NCBI RefSeq assembly: GCF_000427965.1
Contig: NZ_ATZA01000012.1
Coordinates: 1-64,000 of the forward strand
From: Olivibacter sitiensis DSM 17696
GTDB taxonomy: Bacteria > Bacteroidota > Bacteroidia > Sphingobacteriales > Sphingobacteriaceae
Direction: 5' to 3'
Length of the DNA stretch: 64,000 bases
In this document: positions 45,864 to 54,786 of the stretch, piece by piece
How the letters are laid out: every line of letters begins with the position of its first letter
How positions within the stretch are numbered: the stretch's first letter is position 1
Made by a program: the position numbers and the translations under genes
Notes under the pieces: model-generated
What the model was told of the DNA's origin: nothing
Database searches by the model: none
The model's input: only the letters and a program-made list of their open reading frames with translations

Positions 45864-46676
45864 ATGGCAAGACCCATCTGGAAAGGCACCATTTCTTTTG
45901 GCTTGGTAAGTATCCCCGTAAAACTTTATGGAGCGATAGCAGAGGCAAAGCTCGACTTGGACATGCTCGACAAAAAGGACGAAGGCCGTATACGCTATAA
46001 GCGCATCAACGAGCATACGGGGCAGGAAGTGGCATGGAGCAATATCGTGAAAGGCTATAAGGTGAACAAAAAATACGTGATACTTGAGGATAAGGATTTT
46101 GAGAAGGCGGCGGCAAAACGGACGGACAGCATCGATATCAGTGCCTTTGTCAAGGAAAAGGAAATAGACCCCATCTACTACGACACTACCTACTACCTGG
46201 AACCAAACGGGAAAGATGTGAAGCCCTACTGCTTGTTGCGGACGGCCTTAAAGAAGTCGGGTATGGTTGCCCTTGGTACCTACGTGTTACGCAATCGCGA
46301 ACATCTTGGCGTCATCAAGGTGTATCAGAATGCGCTGGTATTGACAAAATTGCATTTTGAGGAAGAAATACGTGATCCCCAGGCATTCGATATACCCGCT
46401 GCCAACGTAAGACTGAAACCGGAAGAGCGAAAAATGGCCTTGTCACTAGTGGAGCAACTTTCTGCGCCATTTGACATTAGCAAATATAAGGATGAATACA
46501 CGGCGCAGCTGCTCAAATTCATTAAGGCCAAGGCCAAAGGGAAAATGCCAAAGATCGTAAAGAAAAAAGGAGAATTGCCGCAAGAGGTAACTACTTTAAT
46601 GGATCAGTTGAAGGCTAGCTTAATGTCCAGTTCACCCACCAAAAGGAGAAAAACTAAGAAGAAAGAACTAAATTAA
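45864..46676 (+). CDS. ku: Ku protein, non-homologous end joining
   Basis: 270 residues. The start MARPIWKGTISFGLVSIPVKLYGA is the bacterial Ku N-terminus; RYKRINEHTGQEVAWSNIVKGY is near 44-65 and YYLEPNGKDVKPYCLLRTALKKSGMVALGTYVLR near 109-142. A Lys-rich C-terminal tail (KRRKTKKKELN) is usual for DNA and LigD contact. It forms the ring around broken DNA ends. It is followed three bases later by endonuclease V and then ligD. Confidence 0.95.
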   Translation: MARPIWKGTISFGLVSIPVKLYGAIAEAKLDLDMLDKKDEGRIRYKRINEHTGQEVAWSNIVKGYKVNKKYVILEDKDFEKAAAKRTDSIDISAFVKEKEIDPIYYDTTYYLEPNGKDVKPYCLLRTALKKSGMVALGTYVLRNREHLGVIKVYQNALVLTKLHFEEEIRDPQAFDIPAANVRLKPEERKMALSLVEQLSAPFDISKYKDEYTAQLLKFIKAKAKGKMPKIVKKKGELPQEVTTLMDQLKASLMSSSPTKRRKTKKKELN

Positions 46677-46679
46677 CAC

Positions 46680-47375
46680 ATGGAAGATACATTAAGCTAT
46701 GAGGGATTGACCATTGGAGAGGCCACGGCGATACAGCGTAACTTGCGCGAACAAATTGTGTTATCGCCATTGCCTCAGGAGCCAAGCATCATTGCGGGGG
46801 CAGATATTTCACTTAATAGGTTCAGCGAAACCATCTTTGCGGGCATTGTTTTGTTGGATTATCAAACGCTACGTCCCATCGCGTACAGCGCTGTGCAATC
46901 GCAAACCAAATTTCCGTATGTTCCCGGCTTCTTGGCCTTTCGGGAAGTGCCTGCTCTAGTAGCGTGCTATGCGCAATTATTGCAGAAGCCGGATGTCATT
47001 GTGGTAGATGGGCATGGCTATGCGCACCCAAGGCGTATGGGCATAGCTACTCATCTAGGTACCGTATTGGGCGTTTCTACCATGGGATGTGCCAAGAAAA
47101 AGCTCTATGGTAAGTACATCGATCCGCCCGAAGTCAAAGGAAGCTATTCTCCCCTAGAAAGTAGCGACGGACTGCTGGGTTATACCTATCGGACCAAGAA
47201 CAAGGTGAAGCCTGTCTTTGTATCTCCGGGAAACCTCGTCGATTTTTCAGATTGCTTACGTATGATGGCTCATTGCGCGCTTCGATATCGTTTGCCCGAG
47301 CCTACCCGATTGGCACATAACCTGGTCAACCAGGTTAGGACAGGCCAATTGCCCGTTGGCTACCATTTGTTATGA
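46680..47375 (+). CDS. nfi: Endonuclease V
   Basis: 231 residues. Family blocks: AGADIS near 42-47 (catalytic Asp), FPYVPGFLAFREVPAL near 79-94 (wedge and catalytic Glu), VIVVDGHGYAHPRRMGIATHLG near 105-126 (second Asp) and KKLYGKYIDPP near 140-150. It cleaves the second phosphodiester 3' of deoxyinosine. It stands between ku and ligD, with three bases to ku and 43 to ligD, which suggests a common repair transcript. Confidence 0.93.
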   Translation: MEDTLSYEGLTIGEATAIQRNLREQIVLSPLPQEPSIIAGADISLNRFSETIFAGIVLLDYQTLRPIAYSAVQSQTKFPYVPGFLAFREVPALVACYAQLLQKPDVIVVDGHGYAHPRRMGIATHLGTVLGVSTMGCAKKKLYGKYIDPPEVKGSYSPLESSDGLLGYTYRTKNKVKPVFVSPGNLVDFSDCLRMMAHCALRYRLPEPTRLAHNLVNQVRTGQLPVGYHLL

Positions 47376-47418
47376 TTTATCGTTTTATTTAATCATAGGC
47401 TTCAAATCCATTATGTTT

Positions 47419-49824
47419 ATGTCATTAAAGAGTTATCAGCAGAAGCGCAATTTTAGTGAAAGTCCCGAACCGCAGGCAAAAAAGGGTGAAAAAGAGAAGG
47501 TGTTGCACTTCGTCGTCCAAAGGCATCAAGCCTCGCATCTGCATTATGATTTTCGCCTGGAAATGGACGGGGTGTTGAAAAGTTGGGCGGTGCCCAAGGG
47601 GCCGAGCCTCAATCCGCATGATAAGCGCTTGGCCATGCAGGTGGAAGACCACCCCCTGGACTACCGCCATTTTGAAGGGACAATACCCGAAGGCAATTAT
47701 GGTGCGGGGCTGGTAGAGATCTGGGACGAGGGAACATACCAATTGGAAGGATTGGAGGGGACAGAAAAATCGGGGGAGGCGCAATTGCTAAAAGATCTCA
47801 AGAAAGGATCTCTTAAATTCGTGTTGCATGGCAAGAAGTTGAAAGGAAGCTTTGCCTTGGTGAAGATGAAATCGGCCAAGGATGAGAATGCTTGGCTGTT
47901 GCTCAAGCATAATGACCAATATGCTGTACAACGCTCTGCCTTCCATCGCCCCATGTTGGCCAAAGAAACACAAAGGCCCTTTAGCGGTGCTGATTGGCTC
48001 TTCGAGATCAAATGGGATGGCTATAGGGCCATAGCCGAAACAGGCAAGGATTTGCGCCTCTATAGCCGTAATGGACTTGACCTGTCTGCACGATATACTA
48101 CCCTTGTAGACGAATTGAGGGGCATTGGCGAGAACATGGTTTTGGATGGTGAGATTGTGGCTTTCAACGAAGCTGGGTTGCCCAGTTTTCAGCTCTTGCA
48201 GCAATGGGAAGAAAATCCCGAAGGGCCAATTTACTATTATGTATTCGACTTGCTGGAGCTTGACGGAAAATCATTGGAAGCTATCCCATTATTGGAGCGC
48301 AAGCAAAAGCTTGAGAAGCTGTTGAGCACTGGCAAGGGATATGTGCTTTATTGCGACCACGTATTCGAAAAAGGAGAGGCTTTCTTCAAAGAAGTGGGCA
48401 AAAGAAAGCTCGAGGGTATGATGGCCAAGCGAACGGATAGCCTTTACCACGAAGGTAAAAGAACTTCCGACTGGCTGAAGGTGAAGCATCAGCAGCAAGA
48501 AGAAGCCATCGTTGTGGGCTACACGGCTCCACAAGGGGCAAGGAAATATTTCGGAGCCTTGGCGCTTGGCATGTACGAAGGCGAAAAACTGGTTTATGTA
48601 GGAAATGTAGGGACAGGCTTTTCCGATGCAGTGTTAGAGCAGCTCGCTCGTACTATGGAGCCATTGAAGGTGAGCAAATGCCCATTGGACGGGGAGCCCC
48701 CATTAGGAAAAAAGATCACTTGGATACGACCACAATTGGTTGCAAGCATTAGCTATGCCGAAATAACAAAGGATGGACGTTTCCGACAGCCGGTCTATCA
48801 CGGACTTCGTGAAGATAAAGATGCGGAGGAAGTGAGAAAAGGAGAAGCCCATGTTGTGGAAAATAATAGTCGAGAAATGAAAAAGAGTTTTGTTGATCTG
48901 TCAAAAGGAAAGGAGCAAACGCTCACCTTAAATGGCCACAAGGTGCATGTGACCAATCTGGATAAAATTTACTGGCCCAAGGAGGGGATCTCCAAGATCG
49001 ATTTATTAAATTACTACCAGTCTGTCCAAGGATATATTTTACCTTATCTCAAAAATCGACCGCAATCTCTCCATAGACATCCCAATGGCATTGATGGAAG
49101 CAGTTTTTTTCACAAAGATGCCGGTGCCGAGGCGCCAGAGTGGATAAACACTGCTTCGCTCTATTCCGAATCGGCAGATAAGGATATCGACTATATTCTT
49201 TGTAATAATAGGGCAACGCTCTTGTATCTCAATAATTTGGGATGCATTGAACTAAATCCCTGGAATTCCAAGCTGTCATCATTGGACAAGCCAGACTACC
49301 TGATCATAGATATCGATCCATCGCCAAAGAATAGCTTTGATGATGTCATTGAGGTAGCTCTGAAGGTGAAAGAAGTGCTGGGAAAAGCTGGAACAATGGG
49401 GTATTGCAAGACATCGGGTGCCACCGGGATGCATGTCTACGTGCCTCTCCACGCCAAATATTCCTACGAACCGGTGCGTCAGTTTGCAGAAATCATAGCA
49501 CAGCTTGTCCACCATGAGCTGCCTACGCTCACTACCATGGAGCGCTCGCTCTCTAAGAGACCGAAAAATGCAGTTTATATGGACTATCTGCAGAATAAAA
49601 GGGGACAAACCCTTGCTTCGGTTTACAGCGTGCGCCCTAGGGAAGGAGCCACTGTATCTACTCCTGTGCGCTGGGAAGAATTGAAGAAGGGACTTCGCCC
49701 GACCGATTTTAATATTTTCAATGTGCCGCAAAGGTTGGAGAATATAGGAGATGTTTTTAAGCCTGTGCTAGGCAAAGGTATAGACCTTAACAAAAGCATG
49801 CAGAAGTTGCAGTCCAATGAGTGA
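47419..49824 (+). CDS. ligD: Multifunctional DNA ligase D
   Basis: 801 residues from ATG 47419 (MSLKSYQQKRNF); ATG 47413 gives two more. Domain order is phosphoesterase, ligase, polymerase. The 3'-phosphoesterase (about 25-160) has RHQASHLHYDFRLEMDG with its catalytic His residues and GTIPEGNYG. The ligase (about 175-480) has the adenylated Lys in FEIKWDGYR near 200. The polymerase (about 510-795) has KIYWPKEGISKIDLLNYY, LHRHPNGIDGSSFFHKDA and the metal-binding IIDIDPS. Ku partner of end joining. Confidence 0.95.
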   Translation: MSLKSYQQKRNFSESPEPQAKKGEKEKVLHFVVQRHQASHLHYDFRLEMDGVLKSWAVPKGPSLNPHDKRLAMQVEDHPLDYRHFEGTIPEGNYGAGLVEIWDEGTYQLEGLEGTEKSGEAQLLKDLKKGSLKFVLHGKKLKGSFALVKMKSAKDENAWLLLKHNDQYAVQRSAFHRPMLAKETQRPFSGADWLFEIKWDGYRAIAETGKDLRLYSRNGLDLSARYTTLVDELRGIGENMVLDGEIVAFNEAGLPSFQLLQQWEENPEGPIYYYVFDLLELDGKSLEAIPLLERKQKLEKLLSTGKGYVLYCDHVFEKGEAFFKEVGKRKLEGMMAKRTDSLYHEGKRTSDWLKVKHQQQEEAIVVGYTAPQGARKYFGALALGMYEGEKLVYVGNVGTGFSDAVLEQLARTMEPLKVSKCPLDGEPPLGKKITWIRPQLVASISYAEITKDGRFRQPVYHGLREDKDAEEVRKGEAHVVENNSREMKKSFVDLSKGKEQTLTLNGHKVHVTNLDKIYWPKEGISKIDLLNYYQSVQGYILPYLKNRPQSLHRHPNGIDGSSFFHKDAGAEAPEWINTASLYSESADKDIDYILCNNRATLLYLNNLGCIELNPWNSKLSSLDKPDYLIIDIDPSPKNSFDDVIEVALKVKEVLGKAGTMGYCKTSGATGMHVYVPLHAKYSYEPVRQFAEIIAQLVHHELPTLTTMERSLSKRPKNAVYMDYLQNKRGQTLASVYSVRPREGATVSTPVRWEELKKGLRPTDFNIFNVPQRLENIGDVFKPVLGKGIDLNKSMQKLQSNE

Positions 49825-49919
49825 CGCGGCCCCTATATACATGGCTGTTTCAAGTAAATTTGTTTTGTTTTTCTGATGTGATTTGATAGATTAGGGGCTT
49901 CAACTTAATTTATTTTAAT

Positions 49920-50246
49920 ATGGGAAAGTTTGTTGTTAAAACAGGTGCCAATGGGCAATTCTATTTCAGCCTAAAGGCTACTAACGGCCAGAAGATTTTG
50001 GCCAGTGAGGGCTATACTACCAAAGCCGCCTGTCAAAATGGAATAGAATCCGTGAAGAAAAACGCTGCTATCGAGTCCAGGTTTGAAAAGAAAGATTCCA
50101 AAAATGGCAAGCTTTATTTTAACCTAAAGGCCAGCAATGGGCAGATTATCGGCACGAGCGAGATGTATGAGAGTGAAGCGGGGCGCGATAAAGGGATTGC
50201 ATCTGTACAGAAAAACGCACCAGAAGCAGAAACTGTAGAAGAATAG
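49920..50246 (+). CDS. YegP family protein (two DUF1508 repeats)
   Basis: 108 residues with two copies of the DUF1508 unit: GQFYFSLKATNGQKILASEGYTTKAACQNGIESVKKNA (about 12-49) and GKLYFNLKASNGQIIGTSEMYESEAGRDKGIASVQKNA (about 62-99). The function of the family is unknown. A TAAATTTG element at 49855-49862 may be its -7 site. A terminator follows. Confidence 0.85.
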   Translation: MGKFVVKTGANGQFYFSLKATNGQKILASEGYTTKAACQNGIESVKKNAAIESRFEKKDSKNGKLYFNLKASNGQIIGTSEMYESEAGRDKGIASVQKNAPEAETVEE

Positions 50247-50265
50247 CAGTTTCAAGTTCTCCGAA

Positions 50266-50306
50266 CACAAAAGACCCAATTGAAAAATATGGGTCTTTTG
50301 TGCTTT
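50266..50306 (+). terminator. Intrinsic terminator after yegP-like gene
   Basis: Perfect 12-bp arms CACAAAAGACCC (50266-50277) and GGGTCTTTTGTG (50291-50302). The T run after it is poor (CTTTG). Confidence 0.65.
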
Positions 50307-50352
50307 GTGTCTTTCGGAAATTTTATACTTTTATGGATATCCTCATTTGGAC

Positions 50353-51579
50353 ATGCAGATTATGACAAAAAGCAATGGCTTCTTCCAAAATTATGGCAAT
50401 ATTATTTTATTGTTGCTGGGCATTGTTGTTGGAAGTATCGTAGGCATGTTTTATAGGGATGAAGTGGTATACCTAAAACCCATCGGGGATATTTTTCTCA
50501 ACTTGTTGTTTACTGTAGTTATTCCTCTAATTTTCTTCGCCATCGCCTCTGCAGTTGCCAGTATAGATCGAGGACAGAAGTTGGGCAAGTTGCTTTCGGT
50601 CATGTTGCTGGTGTTTTTTATCACGGGAGCATTAGCTGCTGCATCTACCATAGGTGTATTTGCACTTTTTCCGGTAGAAGCGCCGTCCGTAGTAGCGATG
50701 GAGCAAGCACTTGAACATGCTGAAAGTAAAGACTGGGGAGACCAATTGGTCGGCTTTATTACCGTTTCGGAGTTTGGCGACCTGCTTTCGCGCAAGCACA
50801 TGTTGCCTTTCATCATCTTTTCGTTCTTTGTGGGTTTGGCCACCTTGCAAATAGGAGAGGCGGGCACCCCTTTTCGCGCTTTCCTGCAGTCTGGCAACGA
50901 GGTGATGAAGCGTCTGATGGTTTATGTCATGAAGCTGGCTCCCGTGGGATTGGGCGCTTATTTTGCCTACCAAGTAGGGACGGTAGGGCCACAGTTGTTT
51001 GGTGTATATGCCAAGCCGCTGGGCATATACTATGGCTATGGATTGGTTTACTTCATAGTCTTTTTTAGTTTATATGCCTTTATTGGTGCGGGCACTCAAG
51101 GCGTAAAGCTTTACTGGAAGAACAACATACTGCCGTCTCTCGCTGCTTTAAGTACATGCAGTAGTATAGCGGTTCTTCCCATCAACCTGGATGCTGCGCG
51201 CAAGATGCGTATTCCGGATGCGGTGGCAAATGTGGTATTGCCCTTGGGGACAACCCTGCATAAAAATGGCTCTTCCATTTCTGCCATCGTGAAGCTAGTG
51301 GTCGTGTTTCAGCTAATGGGGCGCGATTTCATGCAAGCCGATACCATTGCGGTAGCCATCCTGCTCGCCGTGTTGGTGAGCGTAGTGGAGGGAGGTATCC
51401 CCAATGGTGGGTACATAGGGGAGTTGCTAATGATATCGGCATATAACTTGCCCCTGGAAACAGTCCCTGCCGTTATGATTATCGGTACGTTGGTAGATCC
51501 TATGGCTACGGTGCTCAATGCTACTGGCGACACCGCCGCAGCCATGGTAGTGGCACGATATACAAAAGCGAAGTCGTAG
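50353..51579 (+). CDS. Dicarboxylate/amino acid:cation symporter (DAACS family)
   Basis: 408 residues from ATG 50353; ATG 50362 is equally possible, while the more distant 50305 would add an unlikely start. About eight TM helices and two re-entrant loops. Family marks: LNLLFTVVIPLIFFAIASAVAS near 45-66, the Ser-rich LAALSTCSSIAVLPINLDAARK near 258-279, VLPLGTTLHKNGSSI near 294-308 and the NATGDTAAAMVVAR end near 388-401. It imports glutamate, aspartate or C4-dicarboxylates with H+ or Na+. It is followed 18 bases later by a DUF2851 gene. Confidence 0.88.
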   Translation: MQIMTKSNGFFQNYGNIILLLLGIVVGSIVGMFYRDEVVYLKPIGDIFLNLLFTVVIPLIFFAIASAVASIDRGQKLGKLLSVMLLVFFITGALAAASTIGVFALFPVEAPSVVAMEQALEHAESKDWGDQLVGFITVSEFGDLLSRKHMLPFIIFSFFVGLATLQIGEAGTPFRAFLQSGNEVMKRLMVYVMKLAPVGLGAYFAYQVGTVGPQLFGVYAKPLGIYYGYGLVYFIVFFSLYAFIGAGTQGVKLYWKNNILPSLAALSTCSSIAVLPINLDAARKMRIPDAVANVVLPLGTTLHKNGSSISAIVKLVVVFQLMGRDFMQADTIAVAILLAVLVSVVEGGIPNGGYIGELLMISAYNLPLETVPAVMIIGTLVDPMATVLNATGDTAAAMVVARYTKAKS

Positions 51580-51597
51580 TTCTATTAATAATATCTT

Positions 51598-52893
51598 ATG
51601 CCATTTAATGAGAATTTTCTACAGTTCGTGTGGAAGTATAAGCTTTTTTTTCGGCCGGAGATGCATACCCAAGATGGGAGTAAACTTCAAGTGCTGTCCG
51701 TGGGACGACACAATAGGGATGCAGGACCCGATTTTGAAGAAGCGCGCCTAAGAATAGGTGAGGAAACTTGGTGTGGTCATGTGGAAATACATAAAAGAGC
51801 CAGTGAATGGTACGCACACAAGCATCATTTGGACAAGGCTTACAATACCGTAGTTCTGCACGTGGTATATGAAGATGACCGCATCGTACACCGGGAAGAT
51901 GGAACGAAAGTGGACACATTGGAGTTGAAGAACTTGCTTATGCCGGGGGTTTTGGAGCAATATCAACTACTGTCGGAATCCAAATCATGGATTGCTTGCG
52001 CTGCACAGATAGGCACTGTAGATAGTTTTAAGGTGAAGCAGTGGTTGTCCAGGATATTGATAGAGCGTTTGCAGGCCAAGTCTCGATACGTATTGCAGCT
52101 AGTGGATGAATACCAGGGTGACTGGAACCAAGCAGCCTATGTGGCCCTCGCCAGAAACTTTGGTTTCAAAGTGAATGCTGCCCCATTTGAGCAATTGGCC
52201 AAATCACTGCCTTATGCGCTTTTGCAGAAGCATAGGCACCGGTTTCTGTCCGTAGAGAGCTTGGTTTTTGGGCAGTCGGGACTGTTGGCGGGAGAAAAGG
52301 ATGGTGATGATGCATACCTGGCTTCCCTAAGGACAGAATATCAGTTTTTGAGCAAGCAGCATAAGCTGCAGGCCATAGACACAGCGTCATGGAAATTTAT
52401 GCGGATGCGGCCTGCCAATTTTCCAACCCTCAGGCTAGCGCAATTTGCCCATTTATGTGCTTCCGTTCCTTCCTTGTTCTCCGCCATGGTGGATGGTGCG
52501 CCCGAGCACTTTATAGAAAGCCTGGCTCAGGTAGAGGGCTCCAGCTATTGGAAACAGCATTACGTGTTTTCGAAAGAAGGGAAGGAACATAGCACGCGCT
52601 TGGGACAAAATGCTGTAAATAACATACTCATCAATACCGTTGTCATACTTTTGTTTGCCTATGGTAGATATGTGGATAAAGAAAGCTACCTTTGTAGTGC
52701 TGTTTCGCTATTAGAAAAATTGGTAGCAGAAGATAACCATGTAATTCGCCAGTTTGAGGCACTGGGCGTAAAAGCGGCGGAAGCCGCCGATAGCCAAGCC
52801 TTACTGCAGTTGAAAAGCAGCTATTGCGAACAGCGGAGGTGTTTGGAATGCGGTATTGGTCTAGAATTGTTTAAGTTTAATAAAACATTATGA
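51598..52893 (+). CDS. DUF2851 family protein
   Basis: 431 residues. The start FLQFVWKYKLFFRPEMHTQDGSKLQVLSVGRHNRDAGPDFEEARLRIGEETWCGHVEIH (about 7-65) is the DUF2851 signature, typical of Bacteroidota. A C-terminal CxxC..C cluster (YCEQRRCLECGIG) follows. The first 70 residues have the look of a nuclease fold (DAGPDF, GHVEIH), but no activity is known. Its stop overlaps the start of the PspC gene (ATGA). Confidence 0.85.
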   Translation: MPFNENFLQFVWKYKLFFRPEMHTQDGSKLQVLSVGRHNRDAGPDFEEARLRIGEETWCGHVEIHKRASEWYAHKHHLDKAYNTVVLHVVYEDDRIVHREDGTKVDTLELKNLLMPGVLEQYQLLSESKSWIACAAQIGTVDSFKVKQWLSRILIERLQAKSRYVLQLVDEYQGDWNQAAYVALARNFGFKVNAAPFEQLAKSLPYALLQKHRHRFLSVESLVFGQSGLLAGEKDGDDAYLASLRTEYQFLSKQHKLQAIDTASWKFMRMRPANFPTLRLAQFAHLCASVPSLFSAMVDGAPEHFIESLAQVEGSSYWKQHYVFSKEGKEHSTRLGQNAVNNILINTVVILLFAYGRYVDKESYLCSAVSLLEKLVAEDNHVIRQFEALGVKAAEAADSQALLQLKSSYCEQRRCLECGIGLELFKFNKTL

Positions 52894-53111
52894 TACAGCG
52901 CATCATGATTTTCATGGAACAGTACTCCTTTGGGGTATGTGCCTACATGGCAGAGCGGTTTAATGTGTCTATTTCCCGCATTAGGCTTTTCTTTATTTAT
53001 TCTTCCTTTCTGGCCGTGGGCTTTCCCATTATTTTCTATTTTCTGGCCGGGATAGTATTGGACATAAGGCATTTCGTAAAGCGCATCCGCTATCGACTTT
53101 GGGACTACTAG
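52890..53111 (+). CDS. PspC-domain membrane protein
   Basis: 73 residues. SFGVCAYMAERFNVSISRIRLFFIYSSFLAVGFPIIFYFLAGIVL (about 13-57) is a PspC domain with one long or two short TM helices. It is translationally coupled to DUF2851 by a four-base overlap. PspC proteins signal or respond to envelope stress in other bacteria; no other psp gene is here. Confidence 0.8.
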   Translation: MIQRIMIFMEQYSFGVCAYMAERFNVSISRIRLFFIYSSFLAVGFPIIFYFLAGIVLDIRHFVKRIRYRLWDY

Positions 53112-53785
53112 GATAGTATTTTGCCTATTTCTTCATAGCCCTTTTCAAGAGCAAGATCTGCAGGTGTTTTTCCAAAGTCGTTTTTGGCATCGACTTCGGC
53201 TCCGTTTTCTAACAGGAGAATAAGCAGTTCGATATTGCCATTTTGCGCTGCGGCATGCAAGGGTGTATTGTTGGCCGCTTGGCGCACGTTGACGACCGCA
53301 CCGGCTTCGACAAGCATTTTTGCAATAGTATCAAAATTGGAACTTACGGCCGTGTGCAAAGGAAAGACGTTGTATCCATTGCTGGAAGGATCGTTCACAT
53401 TGGCTCCTTTTAAGATAAGGTAACGTACTACATCGGCATTGCCAAAATGAACCGCCAAGCCCAAGGCAGAAAAGCCATGTTCGGAATGTTCATGTACCAA
53501 ACTCGGATCTTCTTCTATATAGTCGCTCACCAGATCTGCCAATCCAGCCGCCGCTGCCTCAAACAAGGTAATCTCCCTAGCATGCTTTAGTATAACTTTC
53601 ACAGTTTGTGGCTTGTTGTAGTAACAAGCAAGTAATAAAGGAGAAATGTCGTGGCTTGTCTTTTCAAGGCATAGGGAAGGGTCGGATGCCAGTAGTTTGT
53701 CAATTGCTACATTATTGCCCGATTCAATGTACTCTTCAAGTAAGCTTAAACTCATAGATTGTTTGTTTGCGCAATTTGTCTTCAA
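53108..53785 (-). CDS. Ankyrin-repeat protein
   Basis: 225 residues made of about five to six ankyrin repeats; clear ones are SEHGFSALGLAVHFGNADVVRYLILKGANVN (about 101-131), SNGYNVFPLHTAVSSNFDTIAKMLVEAGAVVN and ANNTPLHAAAQNGNIELLILLLENGAEVD, ending with a partial repeat. It has no signal peptide. It overlaps the end of the PspC gene tail to tail by four bases. The binding partner is unknown. Confidence 0.88.
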   Translation of the reverse strand: MKTNCANKQSMSLSLLEEYIESGNNVAIDKLLASDPSLCLEKTSHDISPLLLACYYNKPQTVKVILKHAREITLFEAAAAGLADLVSDYIEEDPSLVHEHSEHGFSALGLAVHFGNADVVRYLILKGANVNDPSSNGYNVFPLHTAVSSNFDTIAKMLVEAGAVVNVRQAANNTPLHAAAQNGNIELLILLLENGAEVDAKNDFGKTPADLALEKGYEEIGKILS

Positions 53786-53973
53786 AATTATCCATTTTTT
53801 AATAAAATCAATATATTTTTTATGCTTATTTGCTCACTGTGCTTGTTTCGTCGATGAAAAGAAGTATGAAAAATTATGTTTCTGTATAAAATTTTGTTTG
53901 ATTTAACATATATTACATTAATAGTAAAATTTTTCAATTAAATGTAATAAAATTAATAATTTGATAGATTTGA

Positions 53974-54004
53974 TTTGTTTATTTGAAATATAAAACTATT
54001 TTTG
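53974..54004 (+). promoter_or_regulatory. Consensus promoter for a small RNA
   Basis: TTTG (53974-53977), a 19-bp spacer and TATTTTTG (53997-54004) give an exact Bacteroidota promoter inside a gap with no ORF. A terminator lies only about 65 bases downstream. Confidence 0.75.
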
Positions 54005-54008
54005 TAGT

Positions 54009-54073
54009 GCCCGAAAGGGCATGTTTTTCATAGGTAGATGTAGGGTCGAATGCTAGTCATTCGGCCCTTTTTT
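54009..54073 (+). ncRNA. Putative 65-base small RNA with two hairpins
   Basis: Between an exact promoter and a strong terminator lies a 65-base stretch without an ORF. It starts with the perfect small stem GCCC-GAAA-GGGC (54009-54020, a GAAA tetraloop) and ends with the terminator hairpin at 54042-54073. The linker is U- and AG-rich. No known family is recognised with certainty. The rest of the 53786-54155 gap is very AT-rich and empty. Confidence 0.55.
54042..54073 (+). terminator. Terminator of the small RNA
   Basis: Arms AGGGTCGAATG (54042-54052) and CATTCGGCCCT (54058-54068) pair along 11 bp with one G-U, then six T (54068-54073). Confidence 0.85.
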
Positions 54074-54103
54074 GTTCTAAAGTGGTCCGAAACGAGGGTT
54101 TGG

Positions 54104-54134
54104 TTGGCAATTTTTCCTTATTTGACTATGTTTG
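54104..54134 (+). promoter_or_regulatory. Promoter of the ubiX gene
   Basis: TTG (54104-54106), a 20-bp spacer and TATGTTTG (54127-54134). It lies after the small-RNA terminator and 22 bases before ATG 54156. Confidence 0.7.
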
Positions 54135-54155
54135 CTGTTTATACGGTGAGATTTC

Positions 54156-54734
54156 ATGCAGCGAAAAATGAAAATCGTGGTGGCGATAACGGGAGCAAGC
54201 GGTTCCATCTATGCTAAGCGCTTGTTGGATCAATTGACTTTATTAAGTAATCAAATAGAAACGGTAGGATTGGTACTGTCAGACAATGCTCGAGATGTAT
54301 GGCGATATGAACTGGGCGAGCTGACCATTGATGGCTATCCGTTTAATGTGCATGCCAAGAATGATTTCTTTGCACCGTTCGCATCGGGTTCGGCAAAGTA
54401 TGACGCCATGGTTATCTGCCCTTGTTCTATGGGCACGCTGGCTCGTATAGCCCATGGTATCAGCAGCGATTTGACGGGTAGGGCAGCCGATGTAATGCTG
54501 AAGGAAAGGCGAAAACTTATTTTGGTAGTGCGCGAGACGCCTTATAGCCTCATTCATTTGAAGAATATGCAGGCCGTGACGGAGGCTGGGGCAATTATAT
54601 GCCCTGCCAGCCCATCGTTTTACAGCAGGCCAGAAAGTTTTGAAGATTTGGCCGATACGGTGATAAATCGCGTTGTCGACTTATTGGGACTTCAACAGTC
54701 TACTTATCGCTGGGGCGACGATACCGATATATAG
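54156..54734 (+). CDS. ubiX: UbiX-family flavin prenyltransferase
   Basis: 192 residues; an internal ATG at 54168 gives MKIVVAITGASGSIYAKRLLDQL. Family features: GASGSIYA near 13-20, a Ser/Gly segment ICPCSMGTLARIAHGISSDLTGRAADVMLKERRKLILVVRETPYSLIHLKNM (about 88-139). It joins dimethylallyl phosphate to FMN to make the prenyl-FMN cofactor for UbiD decarboxylases. No ubiD gene is nearby. Confidence 0.92.
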   Translation: MQRKMKIVVAITGASGSIYAKRLLDQLTLLSNQIETVGLVLSDNARDVWRYELGELTIDGYPFNVHAKNDFFAPFASGSAKYDAMVICPCSMGTLARIAHGISSDLTGRAADVMLKERRKLILVVRETPYSLIHLKNMQAVTEAGAIICPASPSFYSRPESFEDLADTVINRVVDLLGLQQSTYRWGDDTDI

Positions 54735-54786
54735 CAAGTTCTTATTAAGCGTTATTTCTGTTTTCTAATACTTGCATTGCCATTGA

